Assembly (NCBI GenBank): GCA_036429605.1
Contig: CM071590.1
Location: 2,976,001 to 3,040,000 of the forward strand
Source: Cladobotryum mycophilum
Taxonomy: Eukaryota > Ascomycota > Sordariomycetes > Hypocreales > Hypocreaceae
Direction of reading: 5' to 3'
DNA length: 64,000 nt
Both the position numbers and the translations under genes were made by a program. Numbering within the stretch: the first letter of the stretch is position 1; each line of letters opens with the position of its first letter. Positions 48,701 through 60,300 of this stretch are shown piece by piece. Below the pieces are notes generated by a model, which was not told the DNA's origin, ran no database searches, and was given only the letters and a program-made list of their open reading frames with translations.

Positions 48701-49224
48701 CCCGCGCTCGTAACCAACGAGCCTTTCAACGCCTTCCTACTTACATCACCGAGATTCGGCCTCACCAACGACGAGATCGAAGAGGGCGTGCGAGCCGACC
48801 TCGCCAGCCAGGCGTCCTTTGCTTTCGCTACCACTTTTCTCCCATCGGAGGAGGTGCTCATCCGAGCCACCCCCACTACTCATCGTTCCTCACCCCAGCA
48901 GCCGTGGAGCAAGCCCTGAGCGGGCTGAAACCCCGCATCGCCGGCACGATCAAGCGTCTCGACCTGGCCGACAGCATCATCCTCTGCCACGTCGACGACA
49001 ACGGTCACATCTCCCGTAGGGAAGGCCTGGGCAAGAACGATGCCTCGGGATGGAGCGCCGTGGCCGGTCGGGCCGCGGCGAAGAAGGAGAGTGCTAAGCT
49101 GGAACCTGCTGCGGCGAGCGGTAGTTCGGGCCGTCGCATGTTGGGTCTGCGGAAGAAGGTTGTTGATAGCAAGGACAAGGGAAAGCCTTGGGCTTCGCGA
49201 TTAGATGGGGATGTGGAATGTTGA
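45733..49224 (+). CDS. NF-X1-type zinc-finger protein (FAP1/NFX1 family), frame broken at two C runs
   Basis: Exons 45733-46175, 46232-47893, 47949-48091 and 48145 onward. The N-terminus is RG-rich and disordered. A RING/PHD-like cysteine module starts near residue 190 (CAVCTDEV...WRCPGC), then many NF-X1 repeats (CxxxC..HxCxxxCHxGxC) and an R3H domain near 859-925 (YKPTPSHQRQF...VSAPSK). Yeast Fap1 binds FKBP12; animal NFX1 proteins are DNA/RNA-binding regulators with possible ubiquitin-ligase activity. As given, the frame stops at 48711-48713 (938 residues). One extra C in the C5 run 48699-48703 and one in the C5 run 48870-48874 reopen it to the stop at 49222-49224, giving about 1109 residues with a plausible family C-terminus. 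Exon 2's acceptor at 46231 was chosen because it keeps frame and has a CTGAC branch site. Confidence 0.88.
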
Positions 49225-50356
49225 AGTGACTTCCAAGGAAGTTGAACAACCATAGTATCACGATTCATGATCACCCGGAGATGTCTGAAGATGAGCACAA
49301 ATACCGATGAACAAGTACACTGTATAGGAAAGATAATGTACAATCACATGTTGAAAAGCATAGGAGAAATTCATAAACAAATAAATATATGTATAAAAAA
49401 AGTCAAAGTCAATGAAAATGAGTGAATGTAAAACCTCGCCTCCGTGGGCGTACTTCTTCATAAAATATGTTCCTCTTTATCTTTCTATTATAACACACTA
49501 GAATTATAGAAGCTTGTTATTTTTGTCGGACGGTTTTGTTTCCTTCTCCCCTTTCGTCACCATACATCCGTTGTGATGCATTGCGCATAATAGCACAGGA
49601 AAAAGAGAGAAGAAGTTAAAAAAAAAAAAGAAGCATTTCAAGCGAGCGAGCGAGTGAGCGAGTGGCCAAAATGTCTCCCTATCCCTTTCCCTGGCCTCGA
49701 TGTGACGTACAAAAAAAGAAAGCGGCCCATTATTTGTAGACCGACTCTCTAAACATAGAAAAATCGTCGTGTCGTTGTATCAACTTTCTGTTTTTCTCTT
49801 TCGTTTTGGTGTGTCTTTTGTTCCAAGGTCTGGCCGACATTGGTGCAGGGCGGGCCCATTCATCACGCGACGCACCCTCTCCACACACACAGGGTGGTCG
49901 CCGACCCCATCACATGGCCCCAAGGCCAACCCATTCAGTCCACCTTGACGGCCCATGTATGTCTCATATGCACCTTCGCGCTCGCGATTAGTTCAAGTAG
50001 ACACTCTTCGGTGGGTCATTATGGTATGTATGTGTATGTTGTATGTAGGTGAGGTGAAGGGAATCCCCACACAGCCTGCACAACGAGAATGCAAAAAGGT
50101 GTGGGCTCCACTCTGAATCGTCCACTGGCTGGCTGGATAGTCATGCCGCAGACAAAACAAACGGAGACAGGAAGAAAAAACGCCCAACAGACTCAGCATG
50201 CTCATCGCTGTTAAGTACATGGTATTCTTCTTTCCGCCACCCGGCTGAGACAGTTGGGGCCAAGGGTTAGGAAAGGACCCCGGGCACGCCTCAAACATTT
50301 ACCAGTCAGAAATGCGTTTGACATGCCCGGGGGCCTTTCCTTTATACCATACAGGG
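49225..50356. other. Convergent 3' intergenic region
   Basis: About 1.1 kb between convergent stops. It is A/T-rich near 49330-49480, with a short A run at 49619-49629 and GAGC repeats near 49640-49662. No coding frame of note. Confidence 0.65.
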
Positions 50357-51816
50357 CTATAATGAGACCTTCTCCCTGGTCCTTTCATTGGTGACGTCGG
50401 CGACAAAATCAGAGATGGCCTCAAAATAGCCCTCCTCCAAGACACTAGAGTTGTGGTCGCCACCGGGGAAGACCTTCCAAGTCTTGCTTGATGTAGTGGA
50501 TATATCATAAAGTTGGCGCATGTGACTAGGACTGTGCATGCATACAGTTAGCAAAATATGCGCTGTAGGTAGAATCAAATATGGAAAGGTCGATTCTGCA
50601 CAGCGTAAATGCTCAAATGGATCTTTAGGGAAAAGATGGTTCGTCTAATCAAAGCCGCCAAAGATTCATATTTTGTGGGTGATGCAAATATGATCATCAT
50701 ATGATCCACATGGATGATGCTGTGCGTCGGGGTGAAGCAAAACAAGAAGATGATGAAGGGGGGGCACTTACGGGACAATCTCGTCCTGTAGACCGCTGAG
50801 AAACAAGATGGGCACCTCCTTGATCGTGGGGATGATGGATTCGCTCGGCCACACCTGGTGGCACAGCAGGGTGAAGTACTTGGCCGGCGGAATGACTGAG
50901 GGAATAAGTTTCCGCATGGAGAGAAAGGTATTCTCGAGAACCAATCCAGCAACGTCGCCTTGGGCCTGGTTCTTAGCGGCCAGCTTTATGGACACGGCTC
51001 CACCGAGACTCTGGCCATACACGATGAACTGATGGTGTCTCGTTTCAGCCCGCTCTCGAAGATAGTCCAGTCCCGTCTGCGCGTCTATTCCTAGACCTGA
51101 CTCGTCTGGCTCGCCTGTCGAGGTGCCGTAACCTCTATACTCGAGCATGAAGACGTTGCAGCCAATCATGTTAACGAGGACACGAGCAATGGGCAGCCTA
51201 TGTCCAATATTACCGGCATTTCCGTGGAACATTAAAACGGTAACGTTGGAATTCCTGCCGCCGCGCGGTCCGCGGATGTAGAAGGCCGAGAGCTTTTCGC
51301 CATCGTCCGTGGGGATCACCAGTTCCTCAAAGTCCTTTATTCCAAATTGCGAGGGTCGTGGTACATCCGTCCGAGAGTTTGGGGGCATATGAGATGGGTA
51401 GATTAAAGATCTATCATGTTTGTGTTAGCATCCATGCTCGTGACGAACCAATTATTGATCACATGCGGGACTCGGAAGCGCAGATGTGGATGGATGGTTG
51501 GAGGGGGATGGATGGATTGGATGGCGCACTTTTGCTTAAAGTAGAGAAGTGAGGTGAGTACGGCTGCGATACCCTGTCCCAAAAATTCGCGATTAACTTG
51601 GGTCCCAGTCTTGCGTTGTTTTGGGATTCTAGCCCCCCAAGACCATGCCATGTTGTGTGGCACCGCCAGGGTTTGTTCGGCTGAGCTTACCGTAGAGGCG
51701 AGGGCTGGCAGTCGCATATACGACGCCGCAGAGGTGAGGAACGAGGCGGTCTGCCCTAGATAGGCATTCATGCTGGACGATGTCGGAGACGAGTTGGAGG
51801 ATGAGGAGGAAGACAT
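50357..51816 (-). CDS. BEM46/ABHD13-like alpha/beta hydrolase
   Basis: Minus-strand exons 51816-51691, 51573-51530, 51410-50772 and 50531-50357 give 327 residues. Donors are GTAAGC, GTGCGC (weak) and GTAAGT. Splicing yields the family N-terminus, a membrane-anchor helix around LTSLLYFKQKSLIYP, then RPSQFGIKDFEEL. The oxyanion motif HGNAGN, the nucleophile elbow GQSLGG (Ser-191), Asp-266 (GLQDEIVP) and His-297 (GGDHN) form a complete catalytic triad. BEM46 proteins sit in the ER or at the plasma membrane and have been linked to polarity and ascospore germination in Neurospora; their substrate is unknown. The start at 51816 is conservative: the same frame is open to an ATG at 52116 and includes another hydrophobic stretch (ILHLPAALIVGAAFGWLGY). 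Confidence 0.9.
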
Positions 51817-52453
51817 GGTGGATTTTTTGCGCTTCCTCCGCGCAAAGAACTTTCGCCTTATGCCAGACAGGATGTCCGGTATTATGTCATACCCAAGCCA
51901 CCCAAACGCAGCCCCGACGATAAGGGCAGCAGGGAGGTGCAGTATGATTGGCCCTGTGTATAGTGGTATTGTAGAATAGATGGGGTTGAAGTGGTGGGTG
52001 TGTATAAGCGGGATGGACGACGAAACTGGCAGTTTGTATGCGACCTGCACAGATGAGATGCTGGAGTTTCCTGTATGTACGTATGACTCTTTTTTTCGTA
52101 TCTCGTCTCGGGACAACGAATCGATTTTTTTCTCTTTCGGTCGGTTCTCTTAGCAGCAGGGCGTGCAGAGCTGGGCTGAGCGAGTGAGTGGGCTTTGGTA
52201 TGGTTGGGCGTGGAGCTCTATCGTAGGAAGATCCGCTCAAGGGAGATTGGATGTCACCAATTCCACTGACTTGTCCGTTCCACTACGCCTTGAGAAAGAA
52301 TATCGAATCAATGGCATTACCGATGCATTGCGTTGGTCAGCTTATCTCGGTTCGGGCGAAAATAACACGGTATCGAGTTCGGATTTTGCGTAAAGGAGTC
52401 GTCGTACAAAGTATGGATGGATGCACGTGTGTTGGGTTAGGGAGAGAGAAAGT

Positions 52454-52477
52454 GAGAGAGAGAGAGAGAGAGAGAGA
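52454..52477. repeat. (GA)n microsatellite
   Basis: About twelve tandem GA units upstream of the BEM46 gene. Confidence 0.9.
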
Positions 52478-53741
52478 CAGGGAGAAAGAGAAGAACCAGG
52501 ATATTTGATATGGATGGGTTTCAAAAATTTAATGGGGACATTCAAAGGAGATTTTGGATGGAGCGGTGGACAGCAAAAAAATAAAATATAGGTCACTGCC
52601 AGCGGTACCTGGACAACAAACAAAACAAAGGCGCAGGGGTGGGAACTTCATCTCCACAACCCAACTACGTACCCTGGATCTTATTCTCATACGACCATCA
52701 TTTTACGAATAATGGAGCGCGCGCGATCTGAATCATCCGTGCTGGATAATCCTGGCAAAACAGACTCAATGGTGGTGGTGGATGTAGGCAGCCGGATAGA
52801 TAGACAGGCTCTAAGGAATAAGGTCCAAGGTTCAGGGGGCGGGAGGTCAAGATGAATCCATGGATATCTTCAAGTGCCGCGTAAAACATTGTATGACATA
52901 TTACAGACGGTACCAAACAAGTCCTACGCCGACATATACTTGTACATACATACCTGTAAGACAGGCAGAAGAGCCCAACCCAAAGATCTGGGGTTGACTT
53001 GATATGTCGTATCCTCTCATCGGAAACTAGCAGAGGCACGAACGGGAGCCCAACGCTGCGGTAAGCTACTAGCCAACCTTGTGGTCCATCGGTGCGAACC
53101 TCAGTCAGACATATTTTTTCTAGACGTTGGGATTGGTGAACCAGGGGGTTAGGTGATGCTGCATGATGCTGATAAGACGAAGGGGGAGGAGGGGACCAAC
53201 AAACAAACAAAAATTCTCAGCCAATCTTATCAATCTTTCCAGTCGCCTCAACAAATGCGTAGTAGAAACAGGGTCTTCGTAATTCTCACCATTTTCGGTT
53301 CTTAGTTGTCAGAATGGAATCAAAATGTCAGACGCGGCAAGACGGAAGCCAGCATTTGACCCCTGAGTTGGCCCGGGCTCGTACTCATGATGATGACGTC
53401 CAAGGCCCGAGATGATTACTACCTACTTGTAGGTATCTTACTGACTGACTCCCTTTGTACGCTCATCATCCGCGTGCTCCGTACGCACCTATAAAAGAGG
53501 CGCTCCACGATGGACACAGTTTACAACAAAAGGTCTCGCTTCAAAAGGTATGCATACATACTACAGACGGTGTTACACTTGGGCATGCAAGAATCTCGAT
53601 TGGGCAAAACCCTACTGCTCAATGTCATCATTCGCCAAGTCACTAGAAATGGTCGAAGGCGACAGACTCATGTCCTTTCGGTGAGCTAACGTATGCATGT
53701 CAAGTCGTTTGTGTGCGTAGTCTGTATGCCGTCCGTCCGTC

Positions 53742-53765
53742 TGTATGTATGTATGTATGTATGTA
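53742..53765. repeat. (TGTA)n microsatellite
   Basis: Five to six tandem TGTA units, preceded by GTCC repeats. Confidence 0.85.
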
Positions 53766-56700
53766 CAAGTACGACGAGGGAAGCAAACTACGGCGACGGC
53801 GTGGCTGCATGCTTTTTTCAGTGGCCCCAAAAGTAGCCGTCGCAGCTATTTTGACAGGCCTGTATATGGCTTGGACCTGCATAAGGGAACATCCGGAAGA
53901 AGCAGGAGGGCTGCTAAGAATAAGCAGCCATCACGGAGCTTCATACGTACTTGTATGTTACTTTTGACTAAAGGAAGAGACGGGCTTCGCTTCCTTGGCT
54001 TCGCGAAGAGTTCACCGCGATAGGACAGATGCTTTTTCTCGTGGAGACTGGAAACTGGAGACTTTGGAGGGCCTGGAGTAAGCGATCTGCCGCCCATCGC
54101 ACCAAGCATCGGAGCAAGACGAGGGAAGGGAAAGAAAAGGAAAGAAAAGAATGGGGTAAATCGGACAGGGGCTGTGTTCCTGAACTACCTCTTACGTCGT
54201 TTCGCTCTCGGTTCTGAAACTTGGTGGCAGAGTGGCTTTTTTGGCGATGCCATTCCTAGGAGCTCGCCATGGATGGGATTGACGGATGGATGCAAGCACT
54301 TGTACTTTCGTAGGCATCTTGGCATCCTCTCTCTACGGATGATGTTCTTGCATCAGACCATTCAAAGCGCCAGCCAGATTCCGTGCCTTGGCCGAGACAT
54401 TTACGTCCCACCAGGTGCCAATTCCAGTTGCTCTACGGCTCCATATGGCTCCATGGCTTCATGAGAGGGGCCCCAGCATACCTCGAGTCGGCTACTCGTG
54501 CCTATTACAAACAAGGAGAGCGTCCACGGGATTGTGGCTGCCGTAGGGGGGATCATCATTTGGGAGGGGATCCGGATGCGCCGCAACAATACAATGGGTG
54601 GGTGGCATGAAGGCGCGTGGGAGTGAAGTGGTTCTGGTCCGCCAAGGTTATCTCTTTCGAGAGTCGCGTTGCCCTTCAGGTTGTTGGCTGCTTGGACTTA
54701 ATTACCGGGCATTGGGCTAAAAGAGCTCGAGTGTGGAGATGGTTGGGCGAATGAGGGGCCATGCCATATCGTTCCCGGCTGCGTGGTTGGAGCAATTCTG
54801 TGTGTGGTGGTGGTAGTGGTGGTTTTACCCTTCAGCGCAATGCAGGACGGTAAACGCGCGTCACAATCACGTCGGGCATTGGATTGGACTGCCCCTGCAT
54901 CAATCAATGTTTTAGAGGGGGAGGGCAAAAAAAGGAGAAGTAGTTGATTTGATTGATTCTGGACCCTTTTGAGGTTTTGATGGTCGTCCAAGGGTACTAC
55001 TACTTGTATTTGGCGGTCTCACGTTCATGGATCATTTCAACAAATAACAGACTGCAGCCCTGAAAATAAGCTGAAGTGCTGAAAAGCAAGAGGGGCCCCC
55101 AGAGCAGCTTGTCGTTATCCACTGCGAAATGCCTCAAGGGTGACAATCTTGGCCCCCATAAACTGGCGCATTTTCTCTGACGACCAACGCTCATCAGCTT
55201 GGGGGAAGTGTCGCCAGGAGTGCGACCTTTTGCCCTGCCTAGGCCATACTGGACAAGCAGTGGCACTATGATGACATTTGCTTGGGCAGCTATCCCATTA
55301 CCTAGCTCTTATATCATCCGTGGCTAAATAAATAATAAATAAAAATAAAAAAACGTTGAACCCTAACACTGCCACTGTTCGTTGTTCGTTTGTTTTCAAC
55401 GTTGGCAGCTCGTTCACCAAATGGTTTTTTTCAAGGCTGTAACTGAGGCGAGGAAGAAGCCCTGGGAGCTGTTGGAGACACGCCTGGAGTGCTGAAAAAG
55501 ACGTGCTGCTCATGTGACGTCTCTGTAAAATGAATGCATCTGGCCAATCACGATGCTACCTCAGCCGAGTTTCGGACTGTGGCGCACGGTTGCTGGGCGT
55601 GGTGCTCCTCCACGAACAAGCTGGAGGAGGCGTAGGCATAGCAAGCGATCCAAATTTGCTTCACACAAACTCCCAGTTCAAGCAGAGCTAGGCTTCGCTG
55701 GGCTACGGAGAGCCTGGGAGCAGCCTGGGGGTTCCCTGCAGAGTTCAGATGCCCAACGAGTAGGAAGCTGTCAAAAGAATCAAAGAGATAGGCTTGCAAG
55801 CATTGTTAGTGGGTCAAGAAGCAGGTTTCTCACCTTTTGACGCACTGCAGCACAAAGCCAGGCGAAGCCCATTTCCCTCTCTCTCTCTCTCACACACACC
55901 AGCAAAAGACGGACGCCTCAAATTTCCACACGCACGTTCCGTCGCCATAAGAGACAACAGTGTCCCTTTTCTCTTTTAAAGCGACTCCGTACGGCCAGTC
56001 TGTCTGCCACTCTATTAGCCTTTTCGACAAAGACACGCTACGAACAATCGCAATCGCGCTTGGGTTGAGCATCTGACTATTGCGACCACCACTGCAAGAG
56101 CCATCACAACTACTACAGCCACTACTCCTCCACCAAGAGAGGCTCCTCATCCCCCTCTACCACTCCATTCAATTTCGCTTGGCGCCCGCCCTCCAACCGG
56201 CAGAGGCAAACCCCCCTCCTCTCCAGGGCTCCTCCTCGTCTCCATCTTCGGATCGCCCCTCCATTTCAATTTTTTTTTTCACATTCCCCAATTCTTTTGC
56301 CGACGATCGTGGGGCTACCTATCAGGTGCTCAGGTACGAGACTTTGTGTGTGCGGGTGCAGGCTCTTTATTTTGTTTTTCCTTCTTCCTCTTTTCCCTCT
56401 GTTTGAACCTGACGCCCCTCGACACTCCCATCCTCCTCCTCCGCCTCCTCCCCTCCGTTCTGAGACGCATTCCTTCAGCAGACACACCCCTTACGGTCTT
56501 GTCTTGTCCTGCCGTCGTCTGCATTGCAGTGCGAAACTCAAGCCCGCTCCACGCACGCTCCAGTCCGTTGGCTGCCACAAGGTCTCGGCACGCCATTCAA
56601 AACCACTCTCTTCTTCATATTCGCACTGCCCCGAGGCTATAGTCGCCGCCCTACGACGCAGCATCAGCAAGCATCAAGCAACAACAGTCTGACGCCAACA

Positions 56701-56866
56701 GCTCACTGCTCCAACCGGATCGTTCAAAACCACACAACTGCAGGCACCTAAGCATCTTCCGTCACAAACCGCACCCACTCAGATTCAAGCAACGCGCAAA
56801 CTTTGTCGCCCTCTCAACCACCACCACAAGTCTCCATTTACTCGCATCACCAAGAAACCAGCAAAC

Positions 56867-58589
56867 ATGGTTTCCTTTTCGTGTGAGGTAATGTCGCATC
56901 CCACCCTTGTGTCTATTATTGTCCATTCCCTGTTCCTTTGCCCCCCCTCTTCCCTCCCCTAGTCTCATACATACATCATGTCAATAAACTACATAATACC
57001 TACCACCTTTCCCTCGCACTACACACTCCCAGACTATACATGATAGCCTGACATCACAATCCACACCACACCACCTCCCTTTCGGAGTATAAGCAACGCT
57101 ATTTCAAAGCGCATCCATCCCCTTTACCTGTCCCGCTGATCCCACCGTCCCACTCCTTCTTGTTCTTTAGCTCCCCTCCCCTCCTCCCCTCCTTATCTAC
57201 CCATCAAGCCTCAAAGCTATTCATATCACACCTTGCTTCTTTAATAGTCAACCGGTCCTCTCACCTCCAAACCTTCTCATCTCTGACCTTACTCAACTTA
57301 GGCGTGCGGCGACGTCCTGACAAAGAAGAAACTCGACCCTCATCGCAATCGTTGTCGCGGTGCCACTTTCACCTGTATCGATTGCATGGTCCACTTCCCC
57401 GGCTTCGAATATCGATCGCATACTGTACGTCATCTCGCTAAGCGCTGCGCGCGCTTCATCTGCCCCGCCGCAAGGATGTTGATTCTCTAACACTTGAACA
57501 GTCCTGCATGACAGAAGACCAAAAGTACCAAGGCGCATTGTACAAAGCCAAGAAACCGTACCAAAGACCTACGAAAACGACCGACGATATGAATACCTTG
57601 GCTCTTCAACCCTACGTCGAAGACATTGGCGAGGATCAAGAATACGAGTCATGGCATGAATACGAGGCACGAACAGACGACGAGAGATCCCCTGTCGAGC
57701 CTCCGCCAGAGGCGCCAACCCCACCATCTGCCAATCCCGAGGATGATAATGTCAATGTCTTTGACTTTCTCATGTCCGCAGGCCAGACCCCCAATGCCTC
57801 TACCTTGAGCCTTCCCCGAGAGCCAAAGGTTCCTGATGTCGCCGACAGCACCTCGCTAGTGCGCTACGAACCCAAGGCCGACGAATTGATGGAGCAGGAT
57901 GTTGAACCCCCTGTGCGCAACGAATTCGTTACCCCAGCACCTAAGACCGAACGTCGCAAGAGCAAAGACGGCGAAGTGAAGAAGGACAAGAAGCGGAAGC
58001 GATTGCACGTTGATGTTGCGGGCGACCAGATCATGGCTGATGCTCCCCCCGTCCTTCACTCGGGACTTACTGGTGGTCTCAAAAGTTTGATGCGCTTCCC
58101 GCCTTCCCCTGACTATTCCGGAGACAACAATGCTGAGGCCTCTCCAGCAAGCCCGCTCAAGAAGACGAAGCACTCGAAGCATTCCAAGAACACTCAAATC
58201 ACTACCAGCCTCTTTGGCATGATCGCGGGACCCCCAAGTCCAAGTCTAAGAAGCAAAAGTCGTCGTCGTCGAAGAAGCACTCCCATCACCACAAAGAAAA
58301 GAAGCCTAAGCTCATCGATTACCGACCCAGTTCCAAAGACGGCAAGGATGATGACGCTAATGGTCAGATGATTGTCTTCAAGCCCCGAGCTGATGTCTTT
58401 CTCAGTTTCGTCAATAAGGGACCAGAGAGCGAAAAGGGCTGCAGTATGAACAAGGCGTTGAAGCGCTTCCACCGCGAACGCCAGGCTGCCGGATCTAGCA
58501 ATGCCAAAGGGAAGGAGGAAAAGGAACTCTGGAGATCTCTTCGACTGCGACGAAATGATCGTGGCGAAATCGTCCTCTTCTCCGCCTAA
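56867..58589 (+). CDS. LYAR-type C2H2 zinc-finger nucleolar protein, frame broken at one C run
   Basis: Exons 56867-56887, 57302-57424 and 57502-58589. The joined N-terminus MVSFSCEACGDVLTKKKLD, then CRGATFTCIDC, HFPGFEY and HTSCMTEDQKYQ, is the LYAR zinc-finger signature. The middle is acidic and Pro-rich, followed by a Lys/Arg/Ser-rich nuclear region (KKDKKRKR, KSKSKK) and a conserved-looking C-terminus from FKPRADVFLSFVNK to GEIVLFSA. LYAR-family proteins are nucleolar and linked to rRNA synthesis and processing. As given, the frame leaves this track at the C5 run 58231-58235 and stops at 58371. One extra C gives about 410 residues ending at 58589. The first exon is only 21 nt and the first intron is 414 nt, long for this genome. 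Confidence 0.88.
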
Positions 58590-59166
58590 GAGGCTCAACA
58601 AGAACAACAAAGAGAAAAAAAATCCACAAAACCCACAAAAAAAGAAATGGACTTCATCCTGGAGACGAGGTCTTGGGCGCTATGTGTTATATGTACTGGA
58701 GTTTGAGAAATCATGTTGCTGTTTAGGGGTCCATGGCACACCTGCCTTGGATTGTACCACCATGTGTTCGATCTTATTCTAATGGGCATGGAGAGGCGGC
58801 AAACCGGCTTTCCTGTAACAACAACAAACTTGTATCATCTGGCTGGGCTTGGGACGAGGTGTTGAGAGACCTCGGTAACAAGGGTAATTGCACGTCTATC
58901 GGCTACAAAAGAGGGCGAGGCGGATATCTGCCATGTTGGTAACTATTTTGAAGGGATGGGAGATGGATACATTGAGCGACGCGGTAATGACTGGGGTGAA
59001 ATGATACCACGGGCGGATGGAGCATGTATAATGGCATGATTGAGCGAGCGAGCTAGGTGGCTGCCGAGAAATATGCGCAAAATTATTCTTTTAAATTTTG
59101 ATTAAATACCGTTAAATGTACAACGTATCTATCAGATAACATGAGGGTTTTTTTCTTCTTCTTTTT
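58590..59166. other. Convergent 3' intergenic region
   Basis: About 580 bases between the LYAR and PEX10 stops; AT-rich toward 59075-59160, with no coding frame. Confidence 0.7.
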
Positions 59167-60300
59167 TTACATGACTCGTAATGGCAAAATGTGTTGCACC
59201 ATGGCTTCTCTTCTACATAAAGGACATTCAGGCTTTTCTCTGACCCAATCACCAATACACTCCCAGCAAAAGACGTGACCGCATTGTGTTGCAGCCGGAT
59301 CTTTCATATCTTCGAGACATAATGTGCACTTTCTCTGCTGGCTCCCCTTGATGTATCCCATGGTGTTGTCGTTTTCAAGGTGAAATCTCGGTATGCTGCT
59401 CACGGGGGTGTGTGTTGTTGCGGCAATGTCAACTTTACTCGTCTGAGGACCCCTGCCTCCGAGATCAGACATTAAGAGGTCGCTATTGGCAGAATAGGAG
59501 TTGTCGTGATCCAGGGAGACGTCTCCGCCGGCCGAGTGGAAGGCCGCTCTCTCGCGCTGGGAGGCGGCCACGGCAGAGAGGGTGTCGCGGATATGCAGGT
59601 AGCCCTGCACGCCGATCTGGACGACGAGCAGGATGCCGAGGAGCTCGTAGCCGCCGCGGTCGGGGGTGTCGGGGACGGTGCGGGTGAAGACGTAGCGCAG
59701 GGAAAGGAGGCGCTTCGTGAGCTCGTAGTATGTGCCGTTGAAGTAGAAGAGGGCGAGGGTGATGGCGTGCAGCGGGGCGGAGGAGGTGATGGATGTGAGG
59801 TGGTTGGAAAGGTATTCCCATAGACGGGCCTCGCGGCCCTTGGCCTTGCCTTGGTTGCGGAGGGTGCCGAGGCGGCGCTCGAGGAGGGCGCGTATCCTGG
59901 CTCGCAGGTTGGGGAGGGAGCGGCTGACGAGGTAGGGCACGATGATGGTGCCGGCTATGTACGCGGCGCGGGTGCGCAGGTTGGGCAGGTTTCCCGTGCC
60001 GGCGGAGCCGTCGACCTGGACGAGATCGCAGTACTCCTCGCCGAGAGTGCGGTTTCCGGGCAGGGTCGTGAGGGAGAAGTAGAGCAGAGCGGCTACGGTG
60101 CGGAGCTCAGGGGCGAGCGCGTGGGCGGAGCGAGCGCCGAAGAGGCGGCGGTGGAGGTCGGTGAAGGTGTTTGCGAGGTGGCCGGTGAAGTAGGCGTCTT
60201 TCTGCTGGGAGCGGACGATGTCGGGCGCGGCGGCGAAGGGGTAGGGCGAGGTGGAGGATGAGGAGGAGAAGGGCGATGTCTTTGCGGATGAGGCGGCCAT
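59167..60300 (-). CDS. pex10: Peroxisomal RING E3 ligase PEX10
   Basis: A single minus-strand exon encoding 377 residues. The N-terminal two-thirds is a Pex2/Pex10/Pex12 membrane domain with conserved stretches (SQQKDAYFTGHLANTF, LYFSLTTLPGNRTLGEEYCDL, Thr/Arg-rich helices). The C-terminus is a C3HC4 RING (about 325-362) with CTLCLEDMKDPAATQCGHVFCWECIGDWV and CPLCRREA, all eight ligands present. With Pex2 and Pex12, Pex10 forms the peroxisomal ubiquitin-ligase complex that recycles the import receptor Pex5. Length fits fungal orthologues. Codon third positions are strongly G/C-biased. It lies divergent from the ERD1-type gene. Confidence 0.95.
   Translation of the reverse strand: MAASSAKTSPFSSSSSTSPYPFAAAPDIVRSQQKDAYFTGHLANTFTDLHRRLFGARSAHALAPELRTVAALLYFSLTTLPGNRTLGEEYCDLVQVDGSAGTGNLPNLRTRAAYIAGTIIVPYLVSRSLPNLRARIRALLERRLGTLRNQGKAKGREARLWEYLSNHLTSITSSAPLHAITLALFYFNGTYYELTKRLLSLRYVFTRTVPDTPDRGGYELLGILLVVQIGVQGYLHIRDTLSAVAASQRERAAFHSAGGDVSLDHDNSYSANSDLLMSDLGGRGPQTSKVDIAATTHTPVSSIPRFHLENDNTMGYIKGSQQRKCTLCLEDMKDPAATQCGHVFCWECIGDWVREKPECPLCRREAMVQHILPLRVM

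Larger units (their letters stand above)
51817..56866. other. Long divergent intergenic region (BEM46 / LYAR genes)
   Basis: About 5 kb between two divergent starts. It has a (GA)n microsatellite at 52454-52477, a (TGTA)n repeat near 53742-53765, GGTGGT-rich sequence near 54807-54823 and a long C/T-rich block from about 56080 to the LYAR start, consistent with that gene's leader. Frames are short and featureless. No RNA gene is recognised. Confidence 0.6.

Noticed and set aside
28278..58235. Calling pyc, nfx1 and lyar pseudogenes
   Set aside because: Each is intact apart from one missing base at a C run, with good splice sites and conserved residues throughout; sequencing error is the simpler explanation.
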